A DNA stretch of 64,000 nt, taken from the NCBI RefSeq assembly GCF_024305035.1, contig NZ_JAMWZB010000003.1, positions 62,001 through 126,000 of the forward strand. The letters run 5' to 3'. A program made the position numbers and the translations under genes. The notes below the pieces were generated by a model. It had not been told where the DNA came from. It worked only from the letters and a program-made list of their open reading frames with translations, and did no database searches. The stretch is from Algoriphagus sp. Lineage in GTDB: Bacteria > Bacteroidota > Bacteroidia > Cytophagales > Cyclobacteriaceae. Shown one piece after another: positions 9,565-19,990 of this stretch; position 1 is the stretch's first letter; the number at the start of each line of letters is the position of its first letter.

Positions 9565-12030
9565 ATGAAACGATTCCAATTTATTCTTATTATTTTAGTT
9601 TATTTCTTTTCAATCTCATTGAAAGGTCAAGGAATTAAAGGGGAAGTGGGAGAGGTAGGAAGTGAAGTTCCCCTTGAGTTTGCTTCGATTGCACTTTTTG
9701 ATCAAGCTGACAGTAGTTTGGTGGATGGTACTATTACTGATAGGAATGGAGTTTTTGAAATCCTCAACATCAAAGAAGGCCCGTACTTTTTACGAATTAC
9801 CTTTATTGGGTATAAGACCAAAGAAATTAGTGATCTACAGCTTCATGGTGGCTCATTGCTGGATATTGGGTTTATTTTCTTGGAACCTGATCAAAAAGTA
9901 CTCGACGGAGTGGAGGTCCAAGGACAGCAAATTACCTCTGATTTTAGGTTGGATAAGCAATCCTATTCAGCCGAAAGCTTTGAATCTGCCAGAGGTGGGA
10001 CGGCATCAGATCTTCTTCAAAATCTTCCGGGTATTACGATGACTCCTGAGAGTGGATTGACGATTCGTGGAAGTTCAGGGTTTGTCGTGATGATCAATGG
10101 AAAGCCAGTTCAGTCAGATCCCCTGATGATTTTAAGTCAGCTCCCCGCCAACAGCATTGAGAAAGTGGAATGGATTTCTTCCCCCTCAGCAAAATATGAT
10201 TCCGAAGGAAAGGGTGGAATGATTAACATCACAACCAAAAAAGGTGCAACCGACGGTCTTTTCGTCCAGTTTAACGGGCGACTTGGCGTGCCTTCTATTG
10301 AGAATTACGATAATAAAGCTCAACCAAAAAGATTCGGAGGAGATTTCAACCTTTACTATGTGGCAGGAAAATGGGATTTCTCGTTGGGAGCAAGTTACCA
10401 GCGAAATGATCAATCGGGAAGAAGAGTAGGAGAGGTTTTCACGGTCGATGGAGATACCACGACCTTTTTTCCATCTGAAGGGGAGCGGAGTTTTGATGAA
10501 AAAAATTACTCAGGAAGATTTACGGTAGGATTTAATCCAAACGAAGCCAATTCCTTTAGTTTGGGTTTTTATGGGGGAGTAAGAGATCGGCTTCGAACGG
10601 CCGATATTGTGTATTTTGATAATCATGCGATAGTAGGAGCTGATCGGATTTATACGATGCAGTATTTCAACGCGAATGATCAAAATAGGCGAGGTGATTT
10701 TGCCCTTGGGAGTTTGGACTACACCCGAAACTTTGGAAATGGAGCCAGTTTAACTGCTTCGATTTTATTGGAGTATACACTTTTAGGTGGGCCAACAATC
10801 AACTGGAATTTAGGTTTTCCGGATACGGATCTTGTATACCAAAATGAATTGAATACCAATAATAACCCTTTGAATGGTTTTCGGGTCAACATGGATTACC
10901 ATTTTAAGCCTTCAAAAATTGGGCAGTTTCAAGCGGGTTATCAGCTAAGGAGCCTAGATCATCGAGGGGATTTTGTGTATGAACGACAAAATCTGGAAAC
11001 GGGGATTTTTGAGTTGTTGCCGGAGTTTTCCAGTGAGGTGAATCTTAACCGAGACATTCATGCGGGATATGTGCAACTGGACGGAAAAAAGCAAAAATGG
11101 AATTATGGATTGGGTATTCGAACTGAATTTATGAATCGGAATTTACGCTTGAAAGACAAAGCTGGAACGCTGGATTCCCTTTACCCATATGATTTTATTC
11201 GTCCATTTTTAAGTGGAAATCTCGCCTTTCAGATGAATGAAGGACTCCAGATCAAAGCCAATTTTACCCAACGGGTGGAGCGAACCACCACATTCAAAAT
11301 GAATCCATTTCCCGAACGCGAGCATAGTGAAACTTTGGAACAGGGAGATCCGAATTTATTGCCTGAATTTATCAATCTAGTGGACCTAGGTGTGATCAAA
11401 AACTGGGAAGACAATTCCTTTTACTTGACAGCCTATCACAGCCGAATCAAGAATCTGGTTAACCGGGTGAATACCGTTTATACTGATACGATTCTAAATC
11501 GCATTTATTCCAATGTAGGAACAGCAAAATCGTTTGGTTTTGATTCAGGATTGGAGATTTATCCAGCTTCGTGGTGGAAGCTTTTTGCCGGATTGAATGC
11601 CTACCAATATTCCATTTCGGGAAGCTTTGATAAGCAACCCATCCAAACCAAGACGTGGGTCTTTTCTTCCAATTTTACTTCTACCTTTACCCTACCCAAG
11701 AATTGGGTGATTCAAACCAATTTAAATTACCTCTCAGCTCGAGTGACTGCCCAAGGTGAGGATGGTCGCTTTTACAGTCCCAATCTATCAGTAAAAAGAT
11801 CCTGGATGGAAGGAAAGTTGACTGCCACGGTTCTTTGGCAACATATGGATTTGGGCTTATTAAGATCAAATGAACAGCGAATCACCACATTTAGACCTCA
11901 AGATTTCTTTACAACTACAAATTACATTTATGAAGTTGATAGGATCATTCTTAATTTGACCTATTCGATCAATGGAGGTAAAAATCGTGCGAAATTTGTC
12001 AAAAGTGAGTTTGGTGAGCAGGAATTTTAA
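9565..12030 (+). CDS. Outer-membrane beta-barrel receptor with CarboxypepD_reg-like domain, about 821 aa
   Basis: A TonB-receptor-like outer-membrane protein. The ATG at 9565 (MKRFQFILIILVYFF) gives a signal peptide ending LKGQ; the TTG at 9427 is not needed. Residues about 22-110 form a CarboxypepD_reg-like beta-sandwich, followed by a plug with NLPGI...GLTIRGSSGF and INGKPV, then a long barrel typical of OMP_b-brl_3 proteins. It ends QEF. These proteins import or sense oligomeric ligands; none is indicated by neighbours. It is convergent with the DUF1460 gene (16-base gap). Confidence 0.85.
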   Translation: MKRFQFILIILVYFFSISLKGQGIKGEVGEVGSEVPLEFASIALFDQADSSLVDGTITDRNGVFEILNIKEGPYFLRITFIGYKTKEISDLQLHGGSLLDIGFIFLEPDQKVLDGVEVQGQQITSDFRLDKQSYSAESFESARGGTASDLLQNLPGITMTPESGLTIRGSSGFVVMINGKPVQSDPLMILSQLPANSIEKVEWISSPSAKYDSEGKGGMINITTKKGATDGLFVQFNGRLGVPSIENYDNKAQPKRFGGDFNLYYVAGKWDFSLGASYQRNDQSGRRVGEVFTVDGDTTTFFPSEGERSFDEKNYSGRFTVGFNPNEANSFSLGFYGGVRDRLRTADIVYFDNHAIVGADRIYTMQYFNANDQNRRGDFALGSLDYTRNFGNGASLTASILLEYTLLGGPTINWNLGFPDTDLVYQNELNTNNNPLNGFRVNMDYHFKPSKIGQFQAGYQLRSLDHRGDFVYERQNLETGIFELLPEFSSEVNLNRDIHAGYVQLDGKKQKWNYGLGIRTEFMNRNLRLKDKAGTLDSLYPYDFIRPFLSGNLAFQMNEGLQIKANFTQRVERTTTFKMNPFPEREHSETLEQGDPNLLPEFINLVDLGVIKNWEDNSFYLTAYHSRIKNLVNRVNTVYTDTILNRIYSNVGTAKSFGFDSGLEIYPASWWKLFAGLNAYQYSISGSFDKQPIQTKTWVFSSNFTSTFTLPKNWVIQTNLNYLSARVTAQGEDGRFYSPNLSVKRSWMEGKLTATVLWQHMDLGLLRSNEQRITTFRPQDFFTTTNYIYEVDRIILNLTYSINGGKNRAKFVKSEFGEQEF

Positions 12031-12046
12031 AACGCCGATTTTTTGC

Positions 12047-12904
12047 TTAATTCGCTAAAGCAGGAATTAATCTCGCTACCATAATTCCGGATTGGCTTCG
12101 ATTTCCAGCTAAATAATCGTGGAGTGGCTTTTCGGAGATCTCCACTTCTTTATTGGCCGAGCTGGCATGCATGAGGTGAATTCTGCCATTTTGCTCAATG
12201 GCAAATCCCACATGGACCATATCTAAATTAGAGATGGAGGTGGTGATAGCTATTAGGTCTCCCGGCTGGAGTTGACTTTCAATTAAGCTAATTTGATCTT
12301 TTGGGATGAAATAAAAGTCTCGAATACGAATAGAGGCTTCAATATTTTGCAATTGCTCCATGTTTTCTCGATTGCTGAGCTGGGGGTAAAACTGTGGATT
12401 CTCGGTCATAAAGGTGGGCTTATTTGGGTAAATAACTCCACCAATTTCTTTGGTCTTGTCTTGCAAAATTCCCTTTTCCGCATTCATCGCGATCCAATCC
12501 GAGAAGTAATGCAATCGCGAGGGATAGCCCTGATTCACTCCTTCTCGATAGCGGATGTATTCCAATTCATTTTCGAAGATCGTGTAATCATTTTCGCCAC
12601 GCTGAGCCATTCGAGCTAGGGTCACTACAGTTTCCAGATAAGTCGTGCAATCAAGACCTTGAAGATCTATTACCAATTGCTCAGGACCGGGGATTTCCAA
12701 TGTTTTTTCTACATAAGGGGTACCTTTAAAGCTTTTTCCAATTTCGACGATCAGTTCATTTATGGATTGTGTTTTTGAATCAAAACTGGGTAGTAATTCC
12801 AAGGCTTGATCCAATCTAATCCTAGATTCTGGGGTGCAGACAGTTTGTGACCAGCCAAGAAAGGGGAAAAGGGTTAGCATGAGGAAAAAAAGAATAGACT
12901 TCAT
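12047..12904 (-). CDS. DUF1460 (amidase-like, NlpC/P60 fold) protein, 285 aa
   Basis: A signal peptide (residues 1-19, ending GWSQ) is followed by a DUF1460 domain. The likely nucleophile cysteine lies in LQGLDCTTYLETV and the histidine in MVHVGFAIEQNGRIHLMHAS, as in papain-like NlpC/P60 enzymes. Family members cleave or trim peptidoglycan peptides; the family's annotation is N-acetylmuramoyl-L-alanine-amidase-like. Full length. It is transcribed divergently from the SNF2 helicase, across a 171-base gap that contains a perfect dyad. Confidence 0.8.
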   Translation of the reverse strand: MKSILFFLMLTLFPFLGWSQTVCTPESRIRLDQALELLPSFDSKTQSINELIVEIGKSFKGTPYVEKTLEIPGPEQLVIDLQGLDCTTYLETVVTLARMAQRGENDYTIFENELEYIRYREGVNQGYPSRLHYFSDWIAMNAEKGILQDKTKEIGGVIYPNKPTFMTENPQFYPQLSNRENMEQLQNIEASIRIRDFYFIPKDQISLIESQLQPGDLIAITTSISNLDMVHVGFAIEQNGRIHLMHASSANKEVEISEKPLHDYLAGNRSQSGIMVARLIPALAN

Positions 12905-12989
12905 GTTTTGGAAAGTTCTGGTTCTAAACGAAGGTAGGGAATTATGGTGTTTTGTCGTTGAAATGAAATATGGTAATGAAATTAATTAT

Positions 12990-13017
12990 TTGACAATTAC
13001 TGTCAATCATATTTTTT
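12990..13017 (+). promoter_or_regulatory. Perfect dyad TTGACA-N5-TGTCAA and possible promoter before the helicase
   Basis: TTGACA (12990-12995) and TGTCAA (13001-13006) are a perfect inverted repeat with a 5-base spacer. The first half also supplies a -33-like TTG, and TATTTTTT at 13010-13017 resembles a -7 element 17 bases on. A repressor bound to the dyad would cover the promoter. The regulator is not identified. Confidence 0.4.
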
Positions 13018-13075
13018 TATAGGCTCCTTTATTTTTACTACTTAATTTTAACCAATCATTTCATACTACCTAGTC

Positions 13076-16000
13076 ATGGCATTTTTAACCCCAAATCAAA
13101 GTCAGCTTCTCAATCGATTGATCAGTAAGTATCCCAATATTTTAATGGAAAGGGGAGAAAATATTTATTTTAGAGGTCAAGTCGATTTGCTTGAAGAAGA
13201 GGAGGATGAATATCCCTATGAGGATTTTGGCTTTCTAGTGGAGGGGAGCTCAGGAAATGAATACAGCGTTGATCTTACACTAGATCTAGACAATCCCCGA
13301 AAAACTCCGAGTTTTTACGAAGACACCTTTTGTGATTGCCCTTATTTTGGGGATCATGCTAAGTGTAAACATGTGGCAGCGGCCATGATTTATCTCTTCA
13401 ATATGGAAGTCAATGACCCCCAGTTGGGTTTTTGGGGATCCACAGAATTTAAAGCTAAGCCAAAAGGAAAAGAAATAGCTGTATACCCTACCGAGTTCAA
13501 TGTTGAAAAGAATGAACTTTCAAAAATAGCAGAGCTATTACCTTCATTTGAAAAAGAGGCGAATCACAGAATTTACCAAATTCAGTTTAGGCCGGATGGA
13601 ATCAGGTATGCTTTAGAATCGCAGTTTTATCCTGTGGAGGTTGTAGTTCAGTATGATGAAAGAATCGGAGTATTAAAATTAACTTTTACGGAAAGGTATT
13701 CTCAGGTTATACCGGCTATTTATGTCTTTTTGAAAGAACGCTTTGGAGAAACTTATCAAGATTATCGGTTTTTGACAGAGTCCTTAAGAAAAGATGCTAG
13801 AAAAGATAAACTAAAGTCATTAGGGTTCGATTCGCCGACAAACGAGGACTTGGAACAAGTTGATTTTATCTTCAGGGATAATAAAATTGATTATAATTTT
13901 TCAGGATCACTTTCTGGATTGAGGAGTGCAGAAAGTATTTTGGCAAAATTAAAAGCATTCAATCAAGATCCGCTGTCAGCTTACCCTACTACAATAGAGG
14001 AGACACCTATCACCAAGGAGGTTGGACTTTACAATCTTGGGATAGTTTTTCAGCTGGGATTTCAGTCAGAATTTGCCGGTGTAATTCCAATTATCGGAAA
14101 ACCCAAAAAGTATGACCCAACTGGAATCGAAACTCGGCTGGATGTCCTTAGAGATCCATTTGATCCCAGATTGAAATCTCAAGAAGGGGTAGAGTCTTTA
14201 CTGTTACTGGTGGATTCAATCAATTCTAGGATTGATGGAGATAAAGAAGCCCTTTGGAAATCACTCACCTCCCTAGTGGATCGCATTCATGGAAAGGTTT
14301 CTGTTTTTCGGCATTTGACTTATGAGCTACGCAAAAATTTTTCCAAACGGGACTTGGAAGGCCCCTTAGAAATCGAAGAAGTGAATGCAGCAATGAAGCT
14401 GACTCAAAAAGGGAAACTTTATGAACTCAAACTCATCATGAGTACGGAGGAGAAAGAATTTGATTTAAGTCAAAGTGACCCTCCATTCAAATTCGGAAAT
14501 GGAATTGGTCTAGTGGATAATAAAAAGCTGCTTTTTTTAAGAAATTATTCCCATCTAAAAGGAATGGAGATACTCCGTCCTTTGATTCCCCTACGGTTTG
14601 TTGAAGAAGATCTTCCTTTGATATTTAAGAAAGTGATCCATCCGTTGAGTCGTCACTTGCCATTTCAGGACGAGTCAGCCTTTGTGAATTTTGAGGTTGG
14701 GGAGTTGAAAATTGAAGAACAACTCTACTTTTCTCAAGCAGGTGGACTCATAGCTTTGAAACCCATTATTCGATATGGTGAAGACTTTTGGGTCAACCCA
14801 TTAAGTTCTGAGTTGATGCTCGATCAGGAGACGGGTTTTGTGATGGAGCGAAATCAGGATGCAGAAAATGATTTCTTAGACTTTATCCAGGGTTTACATC
14901 CCCATTTTTTGGGGAGTAGACCACTTCACAGTTTCACGATTAAAGGGGTAGATTTCGCTTCAGGAACTTGGTTTTTGGAAGCTTTTGGCCAGCTTTCTGA
15001 GCGGGGAGTGAAAGTTTTTGGTACAGAGAATTTAAATATTAAGCGTTATTCTCCTTTTGAGGCCACTGTTTCTATGCAGGTCAGTTCGGGTCAAGATTGG
15101 TTTGATACTCAGATTGACGTGAATTATGGAAAGGAGAAAGTTCCATTTAAAAAACTGAAAAGAGCTTGGCAGGACGGGGTATCGTATATCCAGCTGGAAG
15201 ATGGTAGCCTAGGAAAGGTTCCCCAAGAATGGATGAAAAAGGTCTTTAGACTTCTCCGCGCTGGAGAAGAGACGGAACAGGGAGTGAAGCTTTCTAAAAT
15301 CCATTTTATGCTGCTGGAGGACTTTGAAGAAAGCGAAGGGTTTGCAGAGGTAATGGCAGAAATTGAGTCCAAGAAGAATAAAATGAAAGAATTTACGGGC
15401 TTGCCTAAGATTCAAGTTCCCGATAAATTACAAGCAGAGCTCCGAGCTTACCAAAAATCTGGTTTGGAATGGTTTAATTTTCTTAGAGAATTTGGCTGGG
15501 GTGGCATCTTGGCCGATGATATGGGATTGGGCAAAACGCTACAAGTGATTGCTTTATTGACCCAACTTGCCGATGAAAATACCAGTTTTCGCGGATTGAT
15601 TGTCGTTCCGACCACGCTGATTTTTAATTGGAAAAAAGAGCTTGATCGGTTTGCCCCTCACCTAGATTATTTTATTCACCATGGAGAACGCTACGATACC
15701 GTGGAGGAACTTTCCAAACACCAATTGGTGATTACCAGTTATGGATTGGTCATCAATGATTTGGAAATATTGAGCCAACTGGAGCTCGACTTAATCGTCG
15801 CAGATGAGTCACAAGCGATCAAAAATACTTCTTCACTTCGGTACAAAGCCTTGCTGAAGCTGAAAGGAAAGCAGCGTTTGGCTTTGACCGGTACGCCCAT
15901 TGAAAACGGAATTCATGAACTTTTTGCCCAAATGAATTTCACCAATCCGGGTTTTTTCAAAACCTTTGGGCACTTTAAGGAAAATTATCTGCTGCCGATA

Positions 16001-16816
16001 AAAAAAGGAGAGCAGGAAGTTACTCAAGCCTTAAAGAAGCAAATTATTCCTTTTGTATTGAGAAGGACCAAGAAGGAAGTCCTAACCGAGCTCCCAGAAA
16101 AAATGGAGGAATTTCTTTTTTGTGAAATGGGTGCAGAGCAGCGCAAAATATATGAAGCATATAAGGCGCGTTATCGGGAGTTTCTATTAAAAAAATTTGA
16201 TGAAGAAGGGGAAAATCAGTCTAAAATGTTTGTATTGGAGGGCTTGACTAAACTCCGTCAGATTTGTGATTCTCCCAGGTTAATCGGTGAATCTAATCAT
16301 CTTTCCAGTTCAAAAATTGAGGTGCTCAAAGAGCATATTTTGGAAAAGACTGGGAATCATAAAATATTAGTGTTTAGTCAGTTTGTAAAAATGCTAGGTT
16401 TAATTCAAAATGAACTTCAACAATCTGGGATTTCATATGCGTATCTGGATGGCAAGACTTCACTAAAAGAACGAGAAAAGGAGGTATCCAAGTTTCAATC
16501 AGATGATGAGATTCGGGTTTTCTTAATTAGTCTCAAAGCGGGTGGTACTGGGCTCAATCTGACTGCTGCTGACTATGTTTATATCGTGGATCCTTGGTGG
16601 AATCCAGCAGTAGAGAATCAAGCCATCGATCGCTGCTATCGAATGGGACAGGAAAAACATGTCATGGCGTATCGAATGGTCTGTCAGGAAAGTATTGAGG
16701 AGAAAATCATTGCCCTGAAAGCTACCAAAACTCAATTGGCAGACGAAGTCATTGCTGAAGGGGAGGGGCTTTTGGCAGGAATGGATCGGGAAACCATGCT
16801 GAATTTATTTTCCTAA
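13076..16816 (+). CDS. SNF2-family DEAD/DEAH helicase with SWIM zinc finger, 1246 aa
   Basis: A cytoplasmic ATP-driven DNA translocase. A SWIM zinc finger near the N-terminus has ligands C86, C88, C97 and H99. After a long middle region without a recognised domain comes the helicase core: Walker A DDMGLGKT (about residues 813-820), DEAH-type motif ADESQAIKN, motif III LTGTPIENG, and C-terminal motifs V/VI in SLKAGGTGLNL and QAIDRCYRMGQ. This is the usual architecture of bacterial RapA/Snf2-like proteins of about 1100-1250 residues. The function is probably remodelling of protein-DNA complexes; no restriction or defence partner lies beside it. Confidence 0.9.
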   Translation: MAFLTPNQSQLLNRLISKYPNILMERGENIYFRGQVDLLEEEEDEYPYEDFGFLVEGSSGNEYSVDLTLDLDNPRKTPSFYEDTFCDCPYFGDHAKCKHVAAAMIYLFNMEVNDPQLGFWGSTEFKAKPKGKEIAVYPTEFNVEKNELSKIAELLPSFEKEANHRIYQIQFRPDGIRYALESQFYPVEVVVQYDERIGVLKLTFTERYSQVIPAIYVFLKERFGETYQDYRFLTESLRKDARKDKLKSLGFDSPTNEDLEQVDFIFRDNKIDYNFSGSLSGLRSAESILAKLKAFNQDPLSAYPTTIEETPITKEVGLYNLGIVFQLGFQSEFAGVIPIIGKPKKYDPTGIETRLDVLRDPFDPRLKSQEGVESLLLLVDSINSRIDGDKEALWKSLTSLVDRIHGKVSVFRHLTYELRKNFSKRDLEGPLEIEEVNAAMKLTQKGKLYELKLIMSTEEKEFDLSQSDPPFKFGNGIGLVDNKKLLFLRNYSHLKGMEILRPLIPLRFVEEDLPLIFKKVIHPLSRHLPFQDESAFVNFEVGELKIEEQLYFSQAGGLIALKPIIRYGEDFWVNPLSSELMLDQETGFVMERNQDAENDFLDFIQGLHPHFLGSRPLHSFTIKGVDFASGTWFLEAFGQLSERGVKVFGTENLNIKRYSPFEATVSMQVSSGQDWFDTQIDVNYGKEKVPFKKLKRAWQDGVSYIQLEDGSLGKVPQEWMKKVFRLLRAGEETEQGVKLSKIHFMLLEDFEESEGFAEVMAEIESKKNKMKEFTGLPKIQVPDKLQAELRAYQKSGLEWFNFLREFGWGGILADDMGLGKTLQVIALLTQLADENTSFRGLIVVPTTLIFNWKKELDRFAPHLDYFIHHGERYDTVEELSKHQLVITSYGLVINDLEILSQLELDLIVADESQAIKNTSSLRYKALLKLKGKQRLALTGTPIENGIHELFAQMNFTNPGFFKTFGHFKENYLLPIKKGEQEVTQALKKQIIPFVLRRTKKEVLTELPEKMEEFLFCEMGAEQRKIYEAYKARYREFLLKKFDEEGENQSKMFVLEGLTKLRQICDSPRLIGESNHLSSSKIEVLKEHILEKTGNHKILVFSQFVKMLGLIQNELQQSGISYAYLDGKTSLKEREKEVSKFQSDDEIRVFLISLKAGGTGLNLTAADYVYIVDPWWNPAVENQAIDRCYRMGQEKHVMAYRMVCQESIEEKIIALKATKTQLADEVIAEGEGLLAGMDRETMLNLFS

Positions 16817-16874
16817 TTGGCTTTCGAGGGCAAATTCATTCGATTGAAGTTATGGGTAGAATTTCAAATTTGAT

Positions 16875-17684
16875 CTAATCCTCTAAATTTAAAATGGTTA
16901 AGGGAAGCTTATAGGCTACTTCTACCAACCAACCCTCTTTTCGGATAGAATTTGAAAAACTGCCGGATTGTGTTTCATCGGTCCATGAATAAGTGATTTT
17001 TCTAAGTGAGGTGGGTGCCGAAAAGACATGGCTGGCTTGAAGGGACACTAAAGAAGATTTAAATAGGTGGAGTTCTGAGTGGATTCCTAGTTTATAGAAA
17101 CTTTTGAAATGGGGTTCGTTTATTTGGAAATCAACAGCAATCCCCTCTGTCTGTGAAGTGCCATAGTATGGGAAAGGTCCGTTTTTACTGGGTCTATTTG
17201 TAGTATGGAGGATTAGATTACCCGAGGTGTGGGCACCGATGCGAATATTGTTTTTGGAATTAACAGGAATATCGTAGCGAACTCCTAGTGGTAGAAAAAG
17301 GGAATTAAGATTGGCTTTGGTAAGGATGTATCGCTCAAGAGCACCTAATTGGTGAAGAATTTCTGAATTATGCCAACTAAAACCCAATCCGGTTTCCAGG
17401 GATACCTTGCCTAACCGATGACCATAGATTGCTTGAATGATTCCATCCATTTCTCCGGAAATCGGAAGATAAATATTATTTCCGTTCGAAGTGAGATGTC
17501 TACGAAGTCCCGCTTGAACTCCCATATAGAGACCGTCTTGGCGACTAAGCTCTTGACGGAGTTTTCGTTTTTGGAAGGTAGAAAGTTTTCCTTCGGTATA
17601 GACTGCGTGGTCTTTGACTTGGGCGGCAAGTGAACTGCTGATCAGAAGAGAAAAAACAATTGGGATGATTGATTTTAATTGCAT
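16875..17684 (-). CDS. Predicted outer-membrane beta-barrel protein, about 269 aa
   Basis: Not assigned to a family. A signal peptide is seen at MQLKSIIPIVFSLLISS ending LAAQ; the upstream ATG at 17696 adds four residues and is also possible. The rest is rich in alternating hydrophobic strands with glycine and aromatic residues (for example LETGLGFSWHNS, GVRYDIPV, LVEVAYKLPL), the pattern of an 8-12-stranded porin-like barrel. It stands alone between the helicase (convergent) and the Gfo/Idh gene on the same strand, 180 bases away. Confidence 0.6.
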   Translation of the reverse strand: MQLKSIIPIVFSLLISSSLAAQVKDHAVYTEGKLSTFQKRKLRQELSRQDGLYMGVQAGLRRHLTSNGNNIYLPISGEMDGIIQAIYGHRLGKVSLETGLGFSWHNSEILHQLGALERYILTKANLNSLFLPLGVRYDIPVNSKNNIRIGAHTSGNLILHTTNRPSKNGPFPYYGTSQTEGIAVDFQINEPHFKSFYKLGIHSELHLFKSSLVSLQASHVFSAPTSLRKITYSWTDETQSGSFSNSIRKEGWLVEVAYKLPLTILNLED

Positions 17685-17875
17685 AGGTCTTGACATTTAC
17701 CCATCAACGGAACAAGTATTTAGTTCAGTATGCCCTTTGAACTAGTTTTAATTGAAATTATTTTCCAAATCATTCAACTTTTGGATACACTTTAAATTTT
17801 TAGTATTCTTCCAAATTAACCAAAGCCCAAGCCTTTCATTCGATAGGGGATAGAAAGACCTGGGTAAATTGGGGA

Positions 17876-19498
17876 TTATACAACTACGGAGTTATCCAAC
17901 AAAATCGCATCAAGGTCCTCTCCAGGAAGTGCCATGATTTGCTCGGTGCTCGGGTTCCATTCGATTTTTCGACCTGTTTTGTAAGAAAGCCCTGCCATGT
18001 GTGCTGTGATGGCTTCTTCGAAACCCTCTGCGATTCCGCAACTGGGAGCTCCTCCATTTCGGATACAACTCAACCATTCCCGCAGGTGAAGAAAAGTGGA
18101 ATCCACTCGCTTTCCATCCCGATAGGTCCAGAGCAACCCTTTGTTGGCGAAATATTTAGCAGTGGCCGAGGTAACAGCATCCACTCCATTCGCACTGGGA
18201 TCGTATTGGTAGATAGGAACTGATGGGTCGATTTTTCCTTCGGTGATCATTTCTTTGTATTGAGAGGAGCGTGGATCTGCATAAATGGTGAGTGTATTGC
18301 CTAGCTCCATGCTTGCATCGTGGCCCATTAATACCGTCCCTCGGTCAAATTGATTTCCCAAAGTGGCACTGTAAACCAAACTCATTCCTTTTTCTTTTCC
18401 GTTTTCCTGGCTGGATCCTGTGCTGAAATCAGGGAAATCCATATTGACTTGCATGACATCTGGTACATTTCTACCATCTCTATGGGTATAGACTCCACCG
18501 GAAGCGGTGACATATTTTGGGATTCCCATGTTTAGCACACAATTGATCCGGTCGTAATCATGGGTGAGTAAATCCCCTGATAAACCAGAACCGTAGGCCC
18601 ACCACTTTCTCCATCTAAAGAAATGCTCTGGGTTGAACTCCACCAAGGGAGCATTTCCTAAAAAGGCATTCCAGTCGATAGTTTCCGGAGAGGCATCCGG
18701 GTGAATTGGATATTGCCATGCGCCATTGTCGTCGTTTCGGTTCGTATTAGTGACCACTAGGGACACATGTCCAAGGGTATTTTTCGCAATTGCATCTTGA
18801 GCGGTAAGGAAGCTTAGGGTTTGTCTATGCTGATGACCAACCGCAAAGACAGATTTTGGATTTCGCCGTACAGCATCACGAAGGGTATAAGTTTCTGCTA
18901 TGCTATGCGTCATCGGTTTTTCGACATAGGCATGAACTCCAGCTTCGATCGCAGCAATGGACATCGGCGCATGCCAATGGTCTGGTGTAGCGATGATGAT
19001 GGCATCCACCTGGCCACTGTTGATTAGGTCTTGGTAAGTTTTATATCGGGTACAGGAATTTCCATTTCGATTGAATGCTTGGACCGCTTTTTCTGCACGA
19101 ACATCAAAAATGTCGCAGATGGCGGTCAGTTTTACATTAAGGTTCTCCTGAGCTTGAAAATCAGCCAAACGGGTATCATTTGGATCTTTTTCGCTAGCCT
19201 TGGCCATTTCCTCCATCCATTCCGGGGTAGCAAATCCCAAGGCCCGCATCAGTTGCTCCCCTCTAATCCCAAATCCAATTAAACCCACTCGAAGCGGCTC
19301 CCCACTCATCGGTCCAGAGGGAGGAGGAGGGCTGGCTTTGATGTTGAGTTTTTCGAGCAAATAGTGCTTTTCCAGTTGAGTTTGATTGACCGTGTTTAGT
19401 CCAGCGGCCCAAACTGTCCCAAGGATAGGGAGACCTGCTAGGCTTTTGAGTACATCCCTTCGGGAAAATCCGGAGAATAGTCTTTTGTCAGTTGCCAT
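17876..19498 (-). CDS. Tat-exported Gfo/Idh/MocA oxidoreductase, 540 aa
   Basis: An NAD(P)-dependent sugar or polyol oxidoreductase family protein. The N-terminus has a twin-arginine signal (FSRRDVLKSL). The Rossmann domain begins VGLIGFGIRGEQ, and the substrate side has the EKP motif in YVEKPMTHS and the family's HWHAP patch (ATPDHWHAP). Tat export of a folded cofactor-bearing enzyme is typical of Bacteroidota members. It begins three bases after a DoxX gene, so the two form an operon. Substrate unknown. Confidence 0.88.
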   Translation of the reverse strand: MATDKRLFSGFSRRDVLKSLAGLPILGTVWAAGLNTVNQTQLEKHYLLEKLNIKASPPPPSGPMSGEPLRVGLIGFGIRGEQLMRALGFATPEWMEEMAKASEKDPNDTRLADFQAQENLNVKLTAICDIFDVRAEKAVQAFNRNGNSCTRYKTYQDLINSGQVDAIIIATPDHWHAPMSIAAIEAGVHAYVEKPMTHSIAETYTLRDAVRRNPKSVFAVGHQHRQTLSFLTAQDAIAKNTLGHVSLVVTNTNRNDDNGAWQYPIHPDASPETIDWNAFLGNAPLVEFNPEHFFRWRKWWAYGSGLSGDLLTHDYDRINCVLNMGIPKYVTASGGVYTHRDGRNVPDVMQVNMDFPDFSTGSSQENGKEKGMSLVYSATLGNQFDRGTVLMGHDASMELGNTLTIYADPRSSQYKEMITEGKIDPSVPIYQYDPSANGVDAVTSATAKYFANKGLLWTYRDGKRVDSTFLHLREWLSCIRNGGAPSCGIAEGFEEAITAHMAGLSYKTGRKIEWNPSTEQIMALPGEDLDAILLDNSVVV

Positions 19499-19501
19499 GA
19501 T

Positions 19502-19990
19502 TTAGAGGGGTTGAGTGGGTACGGTTGATTTCACAAAGAGTCTTTCCAAACCGAAAATTTTGGAAGTTGGAAATAGAAAGACGATCAGAAGCGCAGCCGC
19601 TTCAATTAGATTTTTATTAATTATCCAATAGCTTCCTTCGGTGATTCCTTGCGGATAGTTTGGAAAAGGAGGGTGAGCAAAGTAATAGAGTAAGAGTAAA
19701 CCGATGCCCACCATACTGGCAAAGCGAGTTTTGAATCCGAGAATCAATGCTATTCCAACCCAAAGAAGTGCGGTGATATTTAGCGTATCGACTATGAAAA
19801 TCATGGATTCACTGGCAAGCCAAGTAAAGAAGGATTCTAGGTAGGTGGCACTGAGTAAGTAGCCTTTGGAAGTCCAAGATGGACTGTGAAATTTGATGAC
19901 GCCTTCATAAAGAAAATGCCATCCTACAAACAGACGCAGTAATACTAAGGCGACCGTTTGGGCGGTGGAAAGTGGAGTAGATGGGGACAT
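19502..19990 (-). CDS. DoxX-family membrane protein, 162 aa
   Basis: A small inner-membrane protein with four predicted helices (about residues 10-30, 64-88, 92-108, 125-145) and the DoxX hallmark RLFVGWHFLYEGVIK at the start. DoxX proteins associate with quinol-linked or oxidoreductase systems. The next gene is a Tat-exported Gfo/Idh oxidoreductase three bases downstream, so it could pass electrons for that enzyme; this partnership is inferred from position alone. Confidence 0.85.
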   Translation of the reverse strand: MSPSTPLSTAQTVALVLLRLFVGWHFLYEGVIKFHSPSWTSKGYLLSATYLESFFTWLASESMIFIVDTLNITALLWVGIALILGFKTRFASMVGIGLLLLYYFAHPPFPNYPQGITEGSYWIINKNLIEAAALLIVFLFPTSKIFGLERLFVKSTVPTQPL

